A stretch of DNA of 64,000 nucleotides from CADEDH01 sp047974625 (GTDB taxonomy: Bacteria > Actinomycetota > Acidimicrobiia > Acidimicrobiales > SZUA-35): the NCBI GenBank assembly GCA_047974625.1, contig JBKECK010000054.1:124001-188000 (forward strand), written 5' to 3'. The notes under the pieces are model-generated. The model searched no databases and had not been told where the DNA came from. It saw only the letters and a list, made by a program, of their open reading frames with translations. The position numbers and the translations under genes are program-made. Numbering within the stretch: the stretch's first letter is position 1; the number at the start of each line of letters is the position of its first letter. Below, one piece after another: positions 33,405 through 40,419 of this stretch.

Positions 33405-34505
33405 TCAACCGATCGAGGATGCGGGATCGATCCGGAGGATCCGTCGGGCCGTGAGCAGGCCGCCGACGAGGGCGGTGACCATGAGGCCGAGCGAGATCTG
33501 GACGATCCGGACGGGTAGGACACGAACCGGGAGGGTCGGCGGCAGCACGGCCATCATGGCCGCACTGATGGCGATGCCGACCACCAGGGCCAACGCGGTG
33601 ATGACCACGGCCTGGACCGATATGCCCCGGAGGAGCTCTCCGGTGCGGGCCCCGAGCGCCTTGAGCACCGCGTAGAGCCGGCTCTGCTCCAGGGTGATGA
33701 GGGCGAAGAAGAGGGCGACCACCAGCAGGCTCACCACGAAGGTGACGGCGATGATGGCGGTGAAGGTGGAGTTCTGCTGCTGGACCACCGACAGGGCGTC
33801 GATGGCCTCGGCGATCGTCGCTCCCTGGGCCCCGTCCAGACCACTGATGGCGGTGGCCAGCGAGGCGGCATCGGTCCCTTCGGCGGGCCGCACGGTGAGG
33901 GCCTGGTGGAGTCCGGGGGGCGGCAGGGCCGCCGGGTTGATGGTGGCCACCAGCCGGCGCCACTCGTCCGGGTTGACCCACACCGTCGGCGCCCCGTTGG
34001 TCAGATCGTCCACAATGGCGGTGACCGTCATGGGTTCGTCCGACGGCCCGATGGTGATGGTGTCGCCCACCTCGAAGGGGACCTGACGCTGGAGCTGGCG
34101 GTCCACGATCACCCCACCGTCGGCGGGAGCCTGGGGCAGGGTGGACGTGGCCAGCTCGTAGCCGTAGAGCACGACGTCCTGCAGTCGGTCCGGGTCCTCG
34201 CCGGTGTCGCCGACGGCGGCCACGGTGAAGGTGGCATCGAGGGTGCCGAGGGCGGCGATGCCGGGCACCGAGTCGACGGTGACCGCGGTATCGGCCAGGC
34301 GCGAGCGTTGGAGCTGGAGGTCGGCGTCCGGGTCGAACACCCAGACGTCGCCGTCGTAGGCCCGGTAGGGGCCGGTCTGCGACCGGCTGAGCCCGTCGAG
34401 GAAGCCGGCCAGGACGACCAGCAGGACCACCAGCAGGGTGAGGGCGATCCAGACGGGCAGGAACCGGCGGGGGTCCCGGACGAGCTCCTTCAGGGCGATC
34501 GACAC
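33405..34505 (-). CDS. FtsX-like ABC transporter permease
   Basis: Permease of 366 aa with the MacB/FtsX topology: one helix near the N-terminus (VWIALTLLVVLLVVLAGFLDG), a large extracytoplasmic domain (about 40-235), and three C-terminal helices beginning TFTAIIAVTFVVSLLVVALFFALITLEQSR. The LYAVLKALGAR motif that couples to the ATPase follows the first of these. GTG at 34505 lies one base after the stop of the upstream permease, so translation is coupled. With its neighbours it would form a heterodimeric exporter, perhaps for lipid, peptide or lipoprotein substrates. Confidence 0.92.
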   Translation of the reverse strand: MSIALKELVRDPRRFLPVWIALTLLVVLLVVLAGFLDGLSRSQTGPYRAYDGDVWVFDPDADLQLQRSRLADTAVTVDSVPGIAALGTLDATFTVAAVGDTGEDPDRLQDVVLYGYELATSTLPQAPADGGVIVDRQLQRQVPFEVGDTITIGPSDEPMTVTAIVDDLTNGAPTVWVNPDEWRRLVATINPAALPPPGLHQALTVRPAEGTDAASLATAISGLDGAQGATIAEAIDALSVVQQQNSTFTAIIAVTFVVSLLVVALFFALITLEQSRLYAVLKALGARTGELLRGISVQAVVITALALVVGIAISAAMMAVLPPTLPVRVLPVRIVQISLGLMVTALVGGLLTARRILRIDPASSIG

Positions 34506-34506
34506 G

Positions 34507-35661
34507 TCACGCTGCTCCGCGGCGGGCGGCTTCCACCGGGTCGATGGCCAGGACCCGCCGGACAGCACCGAGGGAGGCGACCACGCCGAGGGCCAGGATG
34601 AACAGGACGCTCACGATGGTGGTAACCGGGCTCAGGGTGGAGCCGAACGCGTCCCGGGCCAGGTACAGGAGGCCGGCCGCCACCAGGGCGCCGGCCACAC
34701 CACCCGACCCGACAACGACCACGACCTCGATCAGGACCGGGCGGACGGCGTCGAGGCGGGACGCCCCGAGGGCCCGGAACAGGACCAGGCTGTCCTGTTT
34801 CTGGACGGTCAGGATGAGGAAGAACACCCCGGTGACGATGGTCACCACCACGAAGAGCAGCAGGTACAGGATGTTGAACGACTGGGAGATCTGGCCGGCC
34901 CCGGGCAGATCGGCGGCCGCCGTTTCCCGGTCGAGGGCCTCCACCCCTCCGCCCAGGGAGGGCGCGCCAGGGGTGGAGGCCGGGGTGTAGTCAGCGTCGG
35001 CGGTGATCCGCCCGGCCAGATCGGTGGGGTCCACCCCGTCCGCCGCCGACACCGCCACCCAGGACAGCACGGGCGGAACCGCCGTACCGGCGTTCTCGGT
35101 CTTCATGGCCTGGAGGTCGTCGAAGGCCACGTACAGGGTGGGGCTGACGTCGAAGGCGGCGTCGGTGGCCGTCCCCACCACCCGGAGCTCGGTTCCCTCG
35201 ATGGTGACGGTGTCGCCGATCTCGTAGCTCGCGTCGCCGGCGCTGAGGCTGGGGTTGCTGGCCAGGGCCTCGCCGGGACCGTCAGGTCCGCGACCTTCGG
35301 TGATCTCGGCCGGGCCCCCGAAGGTGAGGTCCTGGAGGCCGATGACGGTCACGTCGGTGTTGGCGGCCTCGTCGGTGAACTGGCCTCGGGCCACACCGGC
35401 CGCGGTGTCCACACCGTCCACCGCGGCGACGGCGTCGACCGCGTTCGGGGTCAGGAAGCTGGCGGCGGGGTTGTGGCGGGCCTTGTCGCTGTAGACGAAG
35501 ACCGAGGCTCCGTTGGCCTTGACCCCACCCGTCAACCCGGTGGTGAGGGCCGACGCGACGGACTGGAAGAACAGCAGCAGGATCACCAGCAGGGCGATGG
35601 CCCCGGTGAGTAGCACGAAACGACCGAGCAGGCGTCGGATCTCGTGGACGGCGACGAACAT
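34507..35661 (-). CDS. FtsX-like ABC transporter permease
   Basis: Permease of 384 aa, partner of the gene at 33405. It has an N-terminal helix (FVLLTGAIALLVILLLFFQ), an extracytoplasmic MacB-periplasmic-core-like domain (about 45-255), then three helices starting NILYLLLFVVVTIVTGVFFL, with the coupling motif LVLFRALGASR. It is the first gene of the five-gene unit permease - permease - ATPase - alkylsulfatase - LLM oxidoreductase. TACGAT stands 9 nt before the ATG. Regulation is unknown. Confidence 0.92.
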   Translation of the reverse strand: MFVAVHEIRRLLGRFVLLTGAIALLVILLLFFQSVASALTTGLTGGVKANGASVFVYSDKARHNPAASFLTPNAVDAVAAVDGVDTAAGVARGQFTDEAANTDVTVIGLQDLTFGGPAEITEGRGPDGPGEALASNPSLSAGDASYEIGDTVTIEGTELRVVGTATDAAFDVSPTLYVAFDDLQAMKTENAGTAVPPVLSWVAVSAADGVDPTDLAGRITADADYTPASTPGAPSLGGGVEALDRETAAADLPGAGQISQSFNILYLLLFVVVTIVTGVFFLILTVQKQDSLVLFRALGASRLDAVRPVLIEVVVVVGSGGVAGALVAAGLLYLARDAFGSTLSPVTTIVSVLFILALGVVASLGAVRRVLAIDPVEAARRGAA

Positions 35662-35726
35662 AGCTGCGGCATCGTAGTACGGCCGCCCGGACCGGTCACC
35701 AGGTGAGTGTCTTCCCGCCGGGCCGG

Positions 35727-36362
35727 TCAGCCGGCCGGACGGGGCCGCCAGACGGGGTAGTCGATCCCGGCCAGACGGTTGATGACAAAGCCCTGCACGG
35801 TGAGCAGGATGACGGCGATCATCAACACCACCAGCTGGTCGGGGTCACGCAGGATGCCGAGCGACACGATCAGGGTCGTGGCCCCGGCCGGGGGGTGCGG
35901 GGCCCGGGCCCACACCATGACGGCGCTGGTCAGGGCCAGGCTGATGGCGGCGGCCCCCACCCGCCCCCCGGTCACCTCGGTGGCCAGGGCGGGGGGATCG
36001 GCGGTCAGGTCGAATATCACCAGGGCCAGGTAACCGGCGGCGGCCCCGATGGCGTGGCCGATCACGGTGTTGCGGGGCGAGGCGGCCGGGCTGGTGGGGG
36101 TGTAGAAGAGCAGGAAGGCGGTGGGCCCGAGGGAGGGGAAGATGAACGGCTGGTCGGTGGCCCAGGCCACCGCCGACATGATGGCGATGGCCACCAGGCC
36201 GTTGACCCCGGCGAACAGTCCCATCACCTTGGTGTTGTCGTGCCGGCGGGTGAGCGCCGGAATCCGGAAGCGTCGGGCCAGGCCCCAGATCAGGGCGGCC
36301 ATGTCGCCGCCCACCGGGCCCGGCCGATGCGGGCCCCCGGCGGTGGTTGGTGGGTCGGTCAT
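35727..36362 (-). CDS. HPP family membrane protein
   Basis: Integral membrane protein of 211 aa named for its conserved HPP motif, seen here as ARAPHPPAGATTLIVSLG (about residues 157-174). Four to five hydrophobic helices follow a soluble lead of about 45 residues; IFPSLGPTAFLLFYTPTSPAASPRN is the other conserved block (given here only as a family marker, about 75-95). Cyanobacterial and plant relatives take part in nitrite transport across membranes; function here is unproven. I use the ATG at 36362; GTG codons at 36371 and 36368 are alternatives. An 8-bp inverted repeat lies 41 nt upstream. Confidence 0.85.
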   Translation of the reverse strand: MTDPPTTAGGPHRPGPVGGDMAALIWGLARRFRIPALTRRHDNTKVMGLFAGVNGLVAIAIMSAVAWATDQPFIFPSLGPTAFLLFYTPTSPAASPRNTVIGHAIGAAAGYLALVIFDLTADPPALATEVTGGRVGAAAISLALTSAVMVWARAPHPPAGATTLIVSLGILRDPDQLVVLMIAVILLTVQGFVINRLAGIDYPVWRPRPAG

Positions 36363-36402
36363 GGGCACCACTCATCCCCGAGCTCGTCGACCCCCGACGA
36401 AT

Positions 36403-36437
36403 CTCAAGTCACAGAGTAGATGACTGGTAGACTTGAG
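36403..36437. promoter_or_regulatory. 8-bp inverted repeat upstream of the HPP gene
   Basis: CTCAAGTC (36403-36410) and GACTTGAG (36430-36437), perfect arms with a 19-bp spacer, between the tetR stop and the HPP start. It could be an operator for the HPP gene or a terminator for tetR. Confidence 0.45.
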
Positions 36438-36452
36438 GAAACCGGCGACCGG

Positions 36453-37091
36453 TCAGGTCGCCTCCGGGTCGGCACGCATGCCGGCCAACCAGCGGTCCAG
36501 CAGACGCCCGCTGACCATGTCGAAGTCGACCTCGTGACCGCTGATGCGGTGCCCGATCGGCACCACCATGGTCAGCAGGGCCATGGAGGCGACCAGGTCG
36601 GCGGGCAGGTCGTCCGACAGGTCGCCGACGGTGACCGCCCGCTCGACCTGGGCGGCCACCAGGGCCAGGAGCTCGGGGTGGGCGGCGTGGGGGTCGGCCC
36701 CGGGCAGGGTCCGCACGAACTCGGCCGCCATGCCGGCATGGCCCCGGCCCGTGTTGGCCCAGGCCTCCACCACCGCCATCCGGATCTCGTTCAGGGCCAC
36801 GGTCAGGTCGGGGTTGGGCCGGCGCTCCAACCGCTCGATCGCCGCGGCCGTCAGACGGCGGTTGAACTCCCGGAGCAGGCCCGCCTTGGTGCCATATATC
36901 CGGAAGAAGGTGGCCCGTCCCACCCCGGCGCGTTCACAGATGTCGTCCACGCTGACGTCGTCGAACGGGACCTCGCGGAGGAGCTCGTCGGCGGCATCAT
37001 AGAGACGGCGGGCGTTGTCGTGGCGTCGACGGGCGCGGCCATCGGCCCGGACCGGTGGGCAAACGACCGCCTCGTCGACGCCGTCGATCAT
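36453..37091 (-). CDS. TetR/AcrR family transcriptional regulator
   Basis: Regulator of 212 aa. The N-terminal DNA-binding domain covers about residues 23-70, with the helix-turn-helix in VDDICERAGVGRATFFRIYGT and the preceding RRLYDAADELLRE helix. The C-terminal all-helical ligand domain (about 85-205) is not diagnostic. Its start overlaps the stop of the TPP-enzyme gene by 4 bp, so it is co-translated with the enzyme it probably regulates. Candidate palindromic operators lie upstream of that gene at 38848-38925. Confidence 0.93.
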   Translation of the reverse strand: MIDGVDEAVVCPPVRADGRARRRHDNARRLYDAADELLREVPFDDVSVDDICERAGVGRATFFRIYGTKAGLLREFNRRLTAAAIERLERRPNPDLTVALNEIRMAVVEAWANTGRGHAGMAAEFVRTLPGADPHAAHPELLALVAAQVERAVTVGDLSDDLPADLVASMALLTMVVPIGHRISGHEVDFDMVSGRLLDRWLAGMRADPEAT

Positions 37092-38812
37092 CGTTTGGGA
37101 ATGTTGTCGTAGTAGGGAATGACGATCTCGTCGGTCGCCGTGAGGTCGCCGAGCATGGAGGTGGTGATCGGGTGCACCACCGAGCCGGCGGTGGCGACGT
37201 TTACCACCGACGGCCGTCCCGATTCGAGGGCCCGATCAACGGCCGGACCGACCTCGTCCACCTCGGTGACGTGTTGGCCGAAGGCCCCGAATCCCTCGGC
37301 CACCTGGTCGTAACGGGTGGGCGCCAGGCGGGAGATGACATCCCCCTTGTCGCCATAGACAGCTTGCTGGCCGTGAATCGACATGCCCCAGCAGGCGTTG
37401 TTGAACACGATCGTCACTACCGGAAGCTGGTGGCGGACCATCGTGTCCCACTCCTGGATGTGGAAACCGATGGCCCCGTCCCCGGTGACCTGGATCACCC
37501 GGCGGTCCGGATGGGCCCACTGGGCCCCGATGGCGTAGCCCTGGCCCACGCCGAGGTGCCCCTGGTAGCCGAGGCCGAGATTGTGGTGGAGGTCGAGGTG
37601 GGGTGCGGCCCAGTCGACCCAGATCGCCGACTCGCCCCCGTCGCGGACCAGGATCGAACCGGCCGGGATCCGACCGACGACCTCCCGGGCCACACGGTAG
37701 GGGTGGATCCCGTCCGCCTCGGTACCGGCGTCCTCGAACATGCTGTCGGCGAAGTTCTTGGTACTGGCGGCCACCGCGGCCCAGCCCCGGTGGTCCACCG
37801 GTCCCAACCGGTCGGCCAGCCCCTCGAGCCCGGCCGCCAAATCACCCAACAGGCCCACGTCGACCGGCCCCAGACGGCCGATCTCGGCCGGATCGAGGTG
37901 GAGCTGTACCACCTTGGCGCCGTCGGCCATGGCCCAGAAGCCCCGACCACCCAGCAGGAGACCGAACGACGCTCCCACCAGGACGACCACGTCGGGCGGG
38001 GCCGAGCCCACCACGGGCAGGGCCCCCAGCGAGGCCAACGTTCCCGCGTTCAGGGGGTGGGAGCCCGGCAGCCCACCCCGGGAGAGGCCGGTGGAGTAGA
38101 CGGGGATACCGGTGGTGGTGGCGAACCGCTCGAGGGCGTCGGACACGTCGACGCTGAGGGTCCCGTCGCCGATCACCACGGCGGGGCGGACCGCGTCGGC
38201 CAGCAGGACGGCGGCCGCGTCGAGGGCGGCGGCGGGCGGAACCGGGCGGTCGGCGGCCCAGGGCCGGCCCATCACGGGCACGTCGTCCCGGTCGACCGGG
38301 GTGAAGGCCACGTCGATCGGCAGATCGAGCACCACCGGGCCCGGCACCGCGCCGGTGGCGTGCCGGATGGCCAGCCCCACCAGGTCGGGGACCCGGAAAG
38401 CGTTGTAAGCCCGCTGGGCCCACCGGGTGATGGGGGCCACCACGGCCAGCTGGTCGAGCCGACCCTGCATCTCCCCCGTCTCGGCCTCACCGAGCGGAGG
38501 GGAGCTGGTGACCACCATGACGCCGATGGCGTCGGCGGCGGCATTGCTGATCCCGGCCACCGCGTTGAACAGGCCCGGCCCGGCGGTGACGGCGGCCACG
38601 CCGAGGCGGCCGGTGGAACGGGCATACCCGTCGGCCGCGTTGACGGCCGCGGCCTCGTGGCGGCAGTCCACCAGCTCGATGTCATAGGCCTGGCAACCGG
38701 TCAGGAATGAATCCAGGTGGCCGCCGTGCAGGGCGAAGACCACCTCGACGCCCGCCTCACGCAGGGCCCAAGCGGCCAGCTCCCCACCATTCAGTGTCTC
38801 GTCGTGTCCCAT
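37088..38812 (-). CDS. Thiamine-pyrophosphate-binding enzyme (acetolactate synthase / oxalyl-CoA decarboxylase-like)
   Basis: TPP enzyme of 574 aa with three domains. The Pyr domain (about 8-170) has the catalytic Glu in DCRHEAAAVNAADGYARSTG (Glu53) and TAGPGLFNAVAGISNA. A central Rossmann-like domain spans about 190-335. The PP domain (about 365-540) has the TPP-binding GDGAIGFHIQEWDTMVR...FNN motif near 447-475. Close families decarboxylate or carboligate 2-oxoacids or acyl-CoAs, and the sequence alone does not separate acetolactate synthase from oxalyl- or 2-hydroxyacyl-CoA lyase. It is co-translated with a TetR regulator downstream and has several palindromes in its 139-bp leader. Confidence 0.9.
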   Translation of the reverse strand: MGHDETLNGGELAAWALREAGVEVVFALHGGHLDSFLTGCQAYDIELVDCRHEAAAVNAADGYARSTGRLGVAAVTAGPGLFNAVAGISNAAADAIGVMVVTSSPPLGEAETGEMQGRLDQLAVVAPITRWAQRAYNAFRVPDLVGLAIRHATGAVPGPVVLDLPIDVAFTPVDRDDVPVMGRPWAADRPVPPAAALDAAAVLLADAVRPAVVIGDGTLSVDVSDALERFATTTGIPVYSTGLSRGGLPGSHPLNAGTLASLGALPVVGSAPPDVVVLVGASFGLLLGGRGFWAMADGAKVVQLHLDPAEIGRLGPVDVGLLGDLAAGLEGLADRLGPVDHRGWAAVAASTKNFADSMFEDAGTEADGIHPYRVAREVVGRIPAGSILVRDGGESAIWVDWAAPHLDLHHNLGLGYQGHLGVGQGYAIGAQWAHPDRRVIQVTGDGAIGFHIQEWDTMVRHQLPVVTIVFNNACWGMSIHGQQAVYGDKGDVISRLAPTRYDQVAEGFGAFGQHVTEVDEVGPAVDRALESGRPSVVNVATAGSVVHPITTSMLGDLTATDEIVIPYYDNIPKR

Positions 38813-38847
38813 ATCGTCTTTCCCTCGAATGTCGAATCAACTGCTTG

Positions 38848-38865
38848 CGAAATGATCAGATTTCG
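38848..38865. promoter_or_regulatory. Palindrome in the TPP-enzyme leader
   Basis: CGAAAT-GATCAG-ATTTCG, 6-bp arms, 36 nt upstream of the start at 38812, in a locally AT-richer stretch; candidate operator for the downstream TetR protein. Confidence 0.45.
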
Positions 38866-38887
38866 GCGATTGACTCGTGAGGGTAGT

Positions 38888-38901
38888 GATACTTGCGTAT
38901 C
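38888..38901. promoter_or_regulatory. Second palindrome in the TPP-enzyme leader
   Basis: GATAC-TTGC-GTATC, 5-bp arms with 4-bp centre; 14 bp in total, a usual TetR operator size. Confidence 0.4.
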
Positions 38902-38906
38902 GGATC

Positions 38907-38925
38907 AATCGGGAACGTCCCGATT
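38907..38925. promoter_or_regulatory. Third palindrome upstream of the TPP-enzyme gene
   Basis: AATCGGGA-ACG-TCCCGATT, perfect 8-bp arms with a 3-nt centre, 26 bp after the stop of the 38952 gene. It could be a terminator for that gene or a further operator. Confidence 0.5.
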
Positions 38926-38951
38926 CCACCGTTGAGGCCTGCGGCCATCAT

Positions 38952-39305
38952 TCAGTCATTCCCCCGATGACAGTCGGTCTCCTGGGCGAAGACGTCCCGG
39001 GCGACCATGATGGCGGAGACCGCTTTTGGCCCGCCGATGTAGAAGGCCAAATGGGCCATCACCTCGACCAGCTCCGCCTTGCTCAGTCCGTTGCTGCGGG
39101 CCAGACCCACATGGAACCCGAGCTGTTCACGGGCTCCGCTGGTGGCCAGACTGGCCAGGGTGATCAGGCTCCGTTCGCGGGAGGAGAGGCCTTCGCGGGC
39201 CCAAACCTGTCCAGGCGCCCCCGAAGTGTCGGGCATGCCGACGAACACCGGAGCCAGGTCACCGAACAGCATCTCCAGGCTCGTCGGCTCTTCGGTGTTC
39301 ATCAT
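38952..39305 (-). CDS. Carboxymuconolactone decarboxylase family protein
   Basis: Small all-helical protein of 117 aa. It carries the CMD-family core: SSRERSLITLASLATSGAREQLGFHVGLARSNGL followed by HLAFYIGGPKAVSAIMVARDVF (shown as the family markers RERSLIT, LARSNGL and YIGGPKA). No CxxC pair is present, so it is of the gamma-carboxymuconolactone decarboxylase side rather than the AhpD peroxidase side. It may act in aromatic or lactone metabolism, possibly with the neighbouring TPP enzyme. The ATG at 39305 has AAGGA 7-8 nt upstream. It is divergent from an MmyB-type regulator across about 200 bp. Confidence 0.85.
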   Translation of the reverse strand: MMNTEEPTSLEMLFGDLAPVFVGMPDTSGAPGQVWAREGLSSRERSLITLASLATSGAREQLGFHVGLARSNGLSKAELVEVMAHLAFYIGGPKAVSAIMVARDVFAQETDCHRGND

Positions 39306-39419
39306 CGGTGGTCCTTCCCCAGAAGTTGATCGCCGGCCGGATAAGCACGTAGAGCGGCGGCAAGGTGCTCATCGTCCGTCCGGTCGGGCGAACGTCCGGC
39401 CGGCGAGGTCTTCATGATG

Positions 39420-39441
39420 TCAACCACGCGCCAATGGTTGA
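39420..39441. promoter_or_regulatory. Inverted repeat in the divergent region before the MmyB-type regulator
   Basis: TCAACCA-N8-TGGTTGA, perfect 7-bp arms, 63 nt before the GTG at 39504. A shorter GGTA-G-TACC lies at 39464-39472. Possible operators for the adjacent regulator. Confidence 0.45.
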
Positions 39442-39490
39442 AGGCGACGCTGATCCCGGGGTTGGTAGTACCCCCTTGGCGCTACCCCGC

Positions 39491-39496
39491 TAGCGT
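39491..39496 (+). promoter_or_regulatory. Leaderless-type -10 box of the MmyB-type regulator gene
   Basis: TAGCGT followed by 7 nt and the GTG at 39504. Confidence 0.5.
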
Positions 39497-39503
39497 GGCG
39501 TCC

Positions 39504-40343
39504 GTGGACGCCGGCAACGACTTCGGGGAGTTCCTGAGAACCCGACGAGCGCGACTCTCCCCGGAACAGGCCGGACTCCCGTCCGGGGGCGGTCGCCGGC
39601 GGGTCCAAGGGTTGCGCCGCGAGGAGGTGGCCCTGCTCGCCGGCATCAGCATCGACTACTACATCCAGCTCGAACGGGGGCAGGCCCGCGGGGTGTCCAC
39701 CGACGTGCTCGACGCTGTCGCCGACGCCCTGCACCTCGGTGATCTCGAACGCGTCCACCTGTACGACCTGGCCCGGCTGTCCCGGGCCCAGCAGATCTCG
39801 GCCGGCGCCACCATCCGCCACGTCCGGCCCGGGCTTCAGCTCGTGCTCGACTCCATTACCGGGGCCGCGGCCTTCGTCCGCAACCGGGCCCTCGACGTGT
39901 TGGCCTCCAACGAACTCGGTACCGCCCTCTACGCCGACGTGTACCCCCCGGAGCTGGCCGACAACTACCCGCCCAACGTCGGCCGGTTCGTCTTCCTCTA
40001 CGAGGAGTCCCGCGAGTTCTACGACGACTGGGAGGCGGTGGCCGATTCCCTCGTGGGTGCCTACCGGACCGACCTGGTCCGGTACCCGAACGACACCGCC
40101 ATCCGTGACCTGGTGGATGAGCTGCTGGACACCAGCGAGGATTTCGTCACCCGGTGGGCTATGCACGACGTCCACCACATGTGGGCGGGTCAGCAGGTCT
40201 ACCACCACCCGGCCGTCGGACGCTTGGTCTTCAGCTTCGAGGCATTCGACATCCCAACCGTCGACGGTCTCGCCCTGGTCGTCTACGTTCCCCAGCCCGG
40301 TAGCGGCAGCGCCGCCGCCCTCGATCGCCTCAGCCGCCGCTGA
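39504..40343 (+). CDS. Helix-turn-helix regulator with MmyB-like ligand domain
   Basis: Regulator of 279 aa. The N-terminal XRE-type helix-turn-helix (about 6-75) has the family markers GEFLRTRRARLSPEQAGLP, RVQGLRREEVALLAGIS and DYYIQLERG. The C-terminal part (about 95-265) matches the MmyB transcription-regulator ligand-binding domain (RNRALDVLASNELGTALYAD). In actinobacteria these genes often lie next to a divergent oxidoreductase or decarboxylase they control, here the CMD gene at 38952. The GTG at 39504 fits the -10 box; the open frame upstream to 39414 lies in the promoter. Its stop codon lies in the first copy of a 29-bp hairpin repeat. Confidence 0.92.
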   Translation: MDAGNDFGEFLRTRRARLSPEQAGLPSGGGRRRVQGLRREEVALLAGISIDYYIQLERGQARGVSTDVLDAVADALHLGDLERVHLYDLARLSRAQQISAGATIRHVRPGLQLVLDSITGAAAFVRNRALDVLASNELGTALYADVYPPELADNYPPNVGRFVFLYEESREFYDDWEAVADSLVGAYRTDLVRYPNDTAIRDLVDELLDTSEDFVTRWAMHDVHHMWAGQQVYHHPAVGRLVFSFEAFDIPTVDGLALVVYVPQPGSGSAAALDRLSRR

Positions 40344-40413
40344 ACGGCGGGCCCTGACCCAGCCGCCGCTGAACGGCGGGCCCTGACCCAGCCGCCGCTG
40401 AACGGCGGGCCCT
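40331..40413. terminator. Triplicated 29-bp hairpin between convergent genes
   Basis: Three near-identical copies (period 29 bp, starts 40331, 40360, 40389), each holding CCGCCG-CTGAA-CGGCGG. They separate the convergent MmyB-type and hrpB genes; the first copy contains the regulator's TGA. Likely a bidirectional terminator built by tandem duplication. Confidence 0.75.
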
Positions 40414-40419
40414 GGCTCC

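Noticed and set aside
30987..33518. An 843-residue plus-strand open frame
   Set aside because: Antisense to the alkylsulfatase and ABC ATPase, which have intact motifs; no coding signature of its own.
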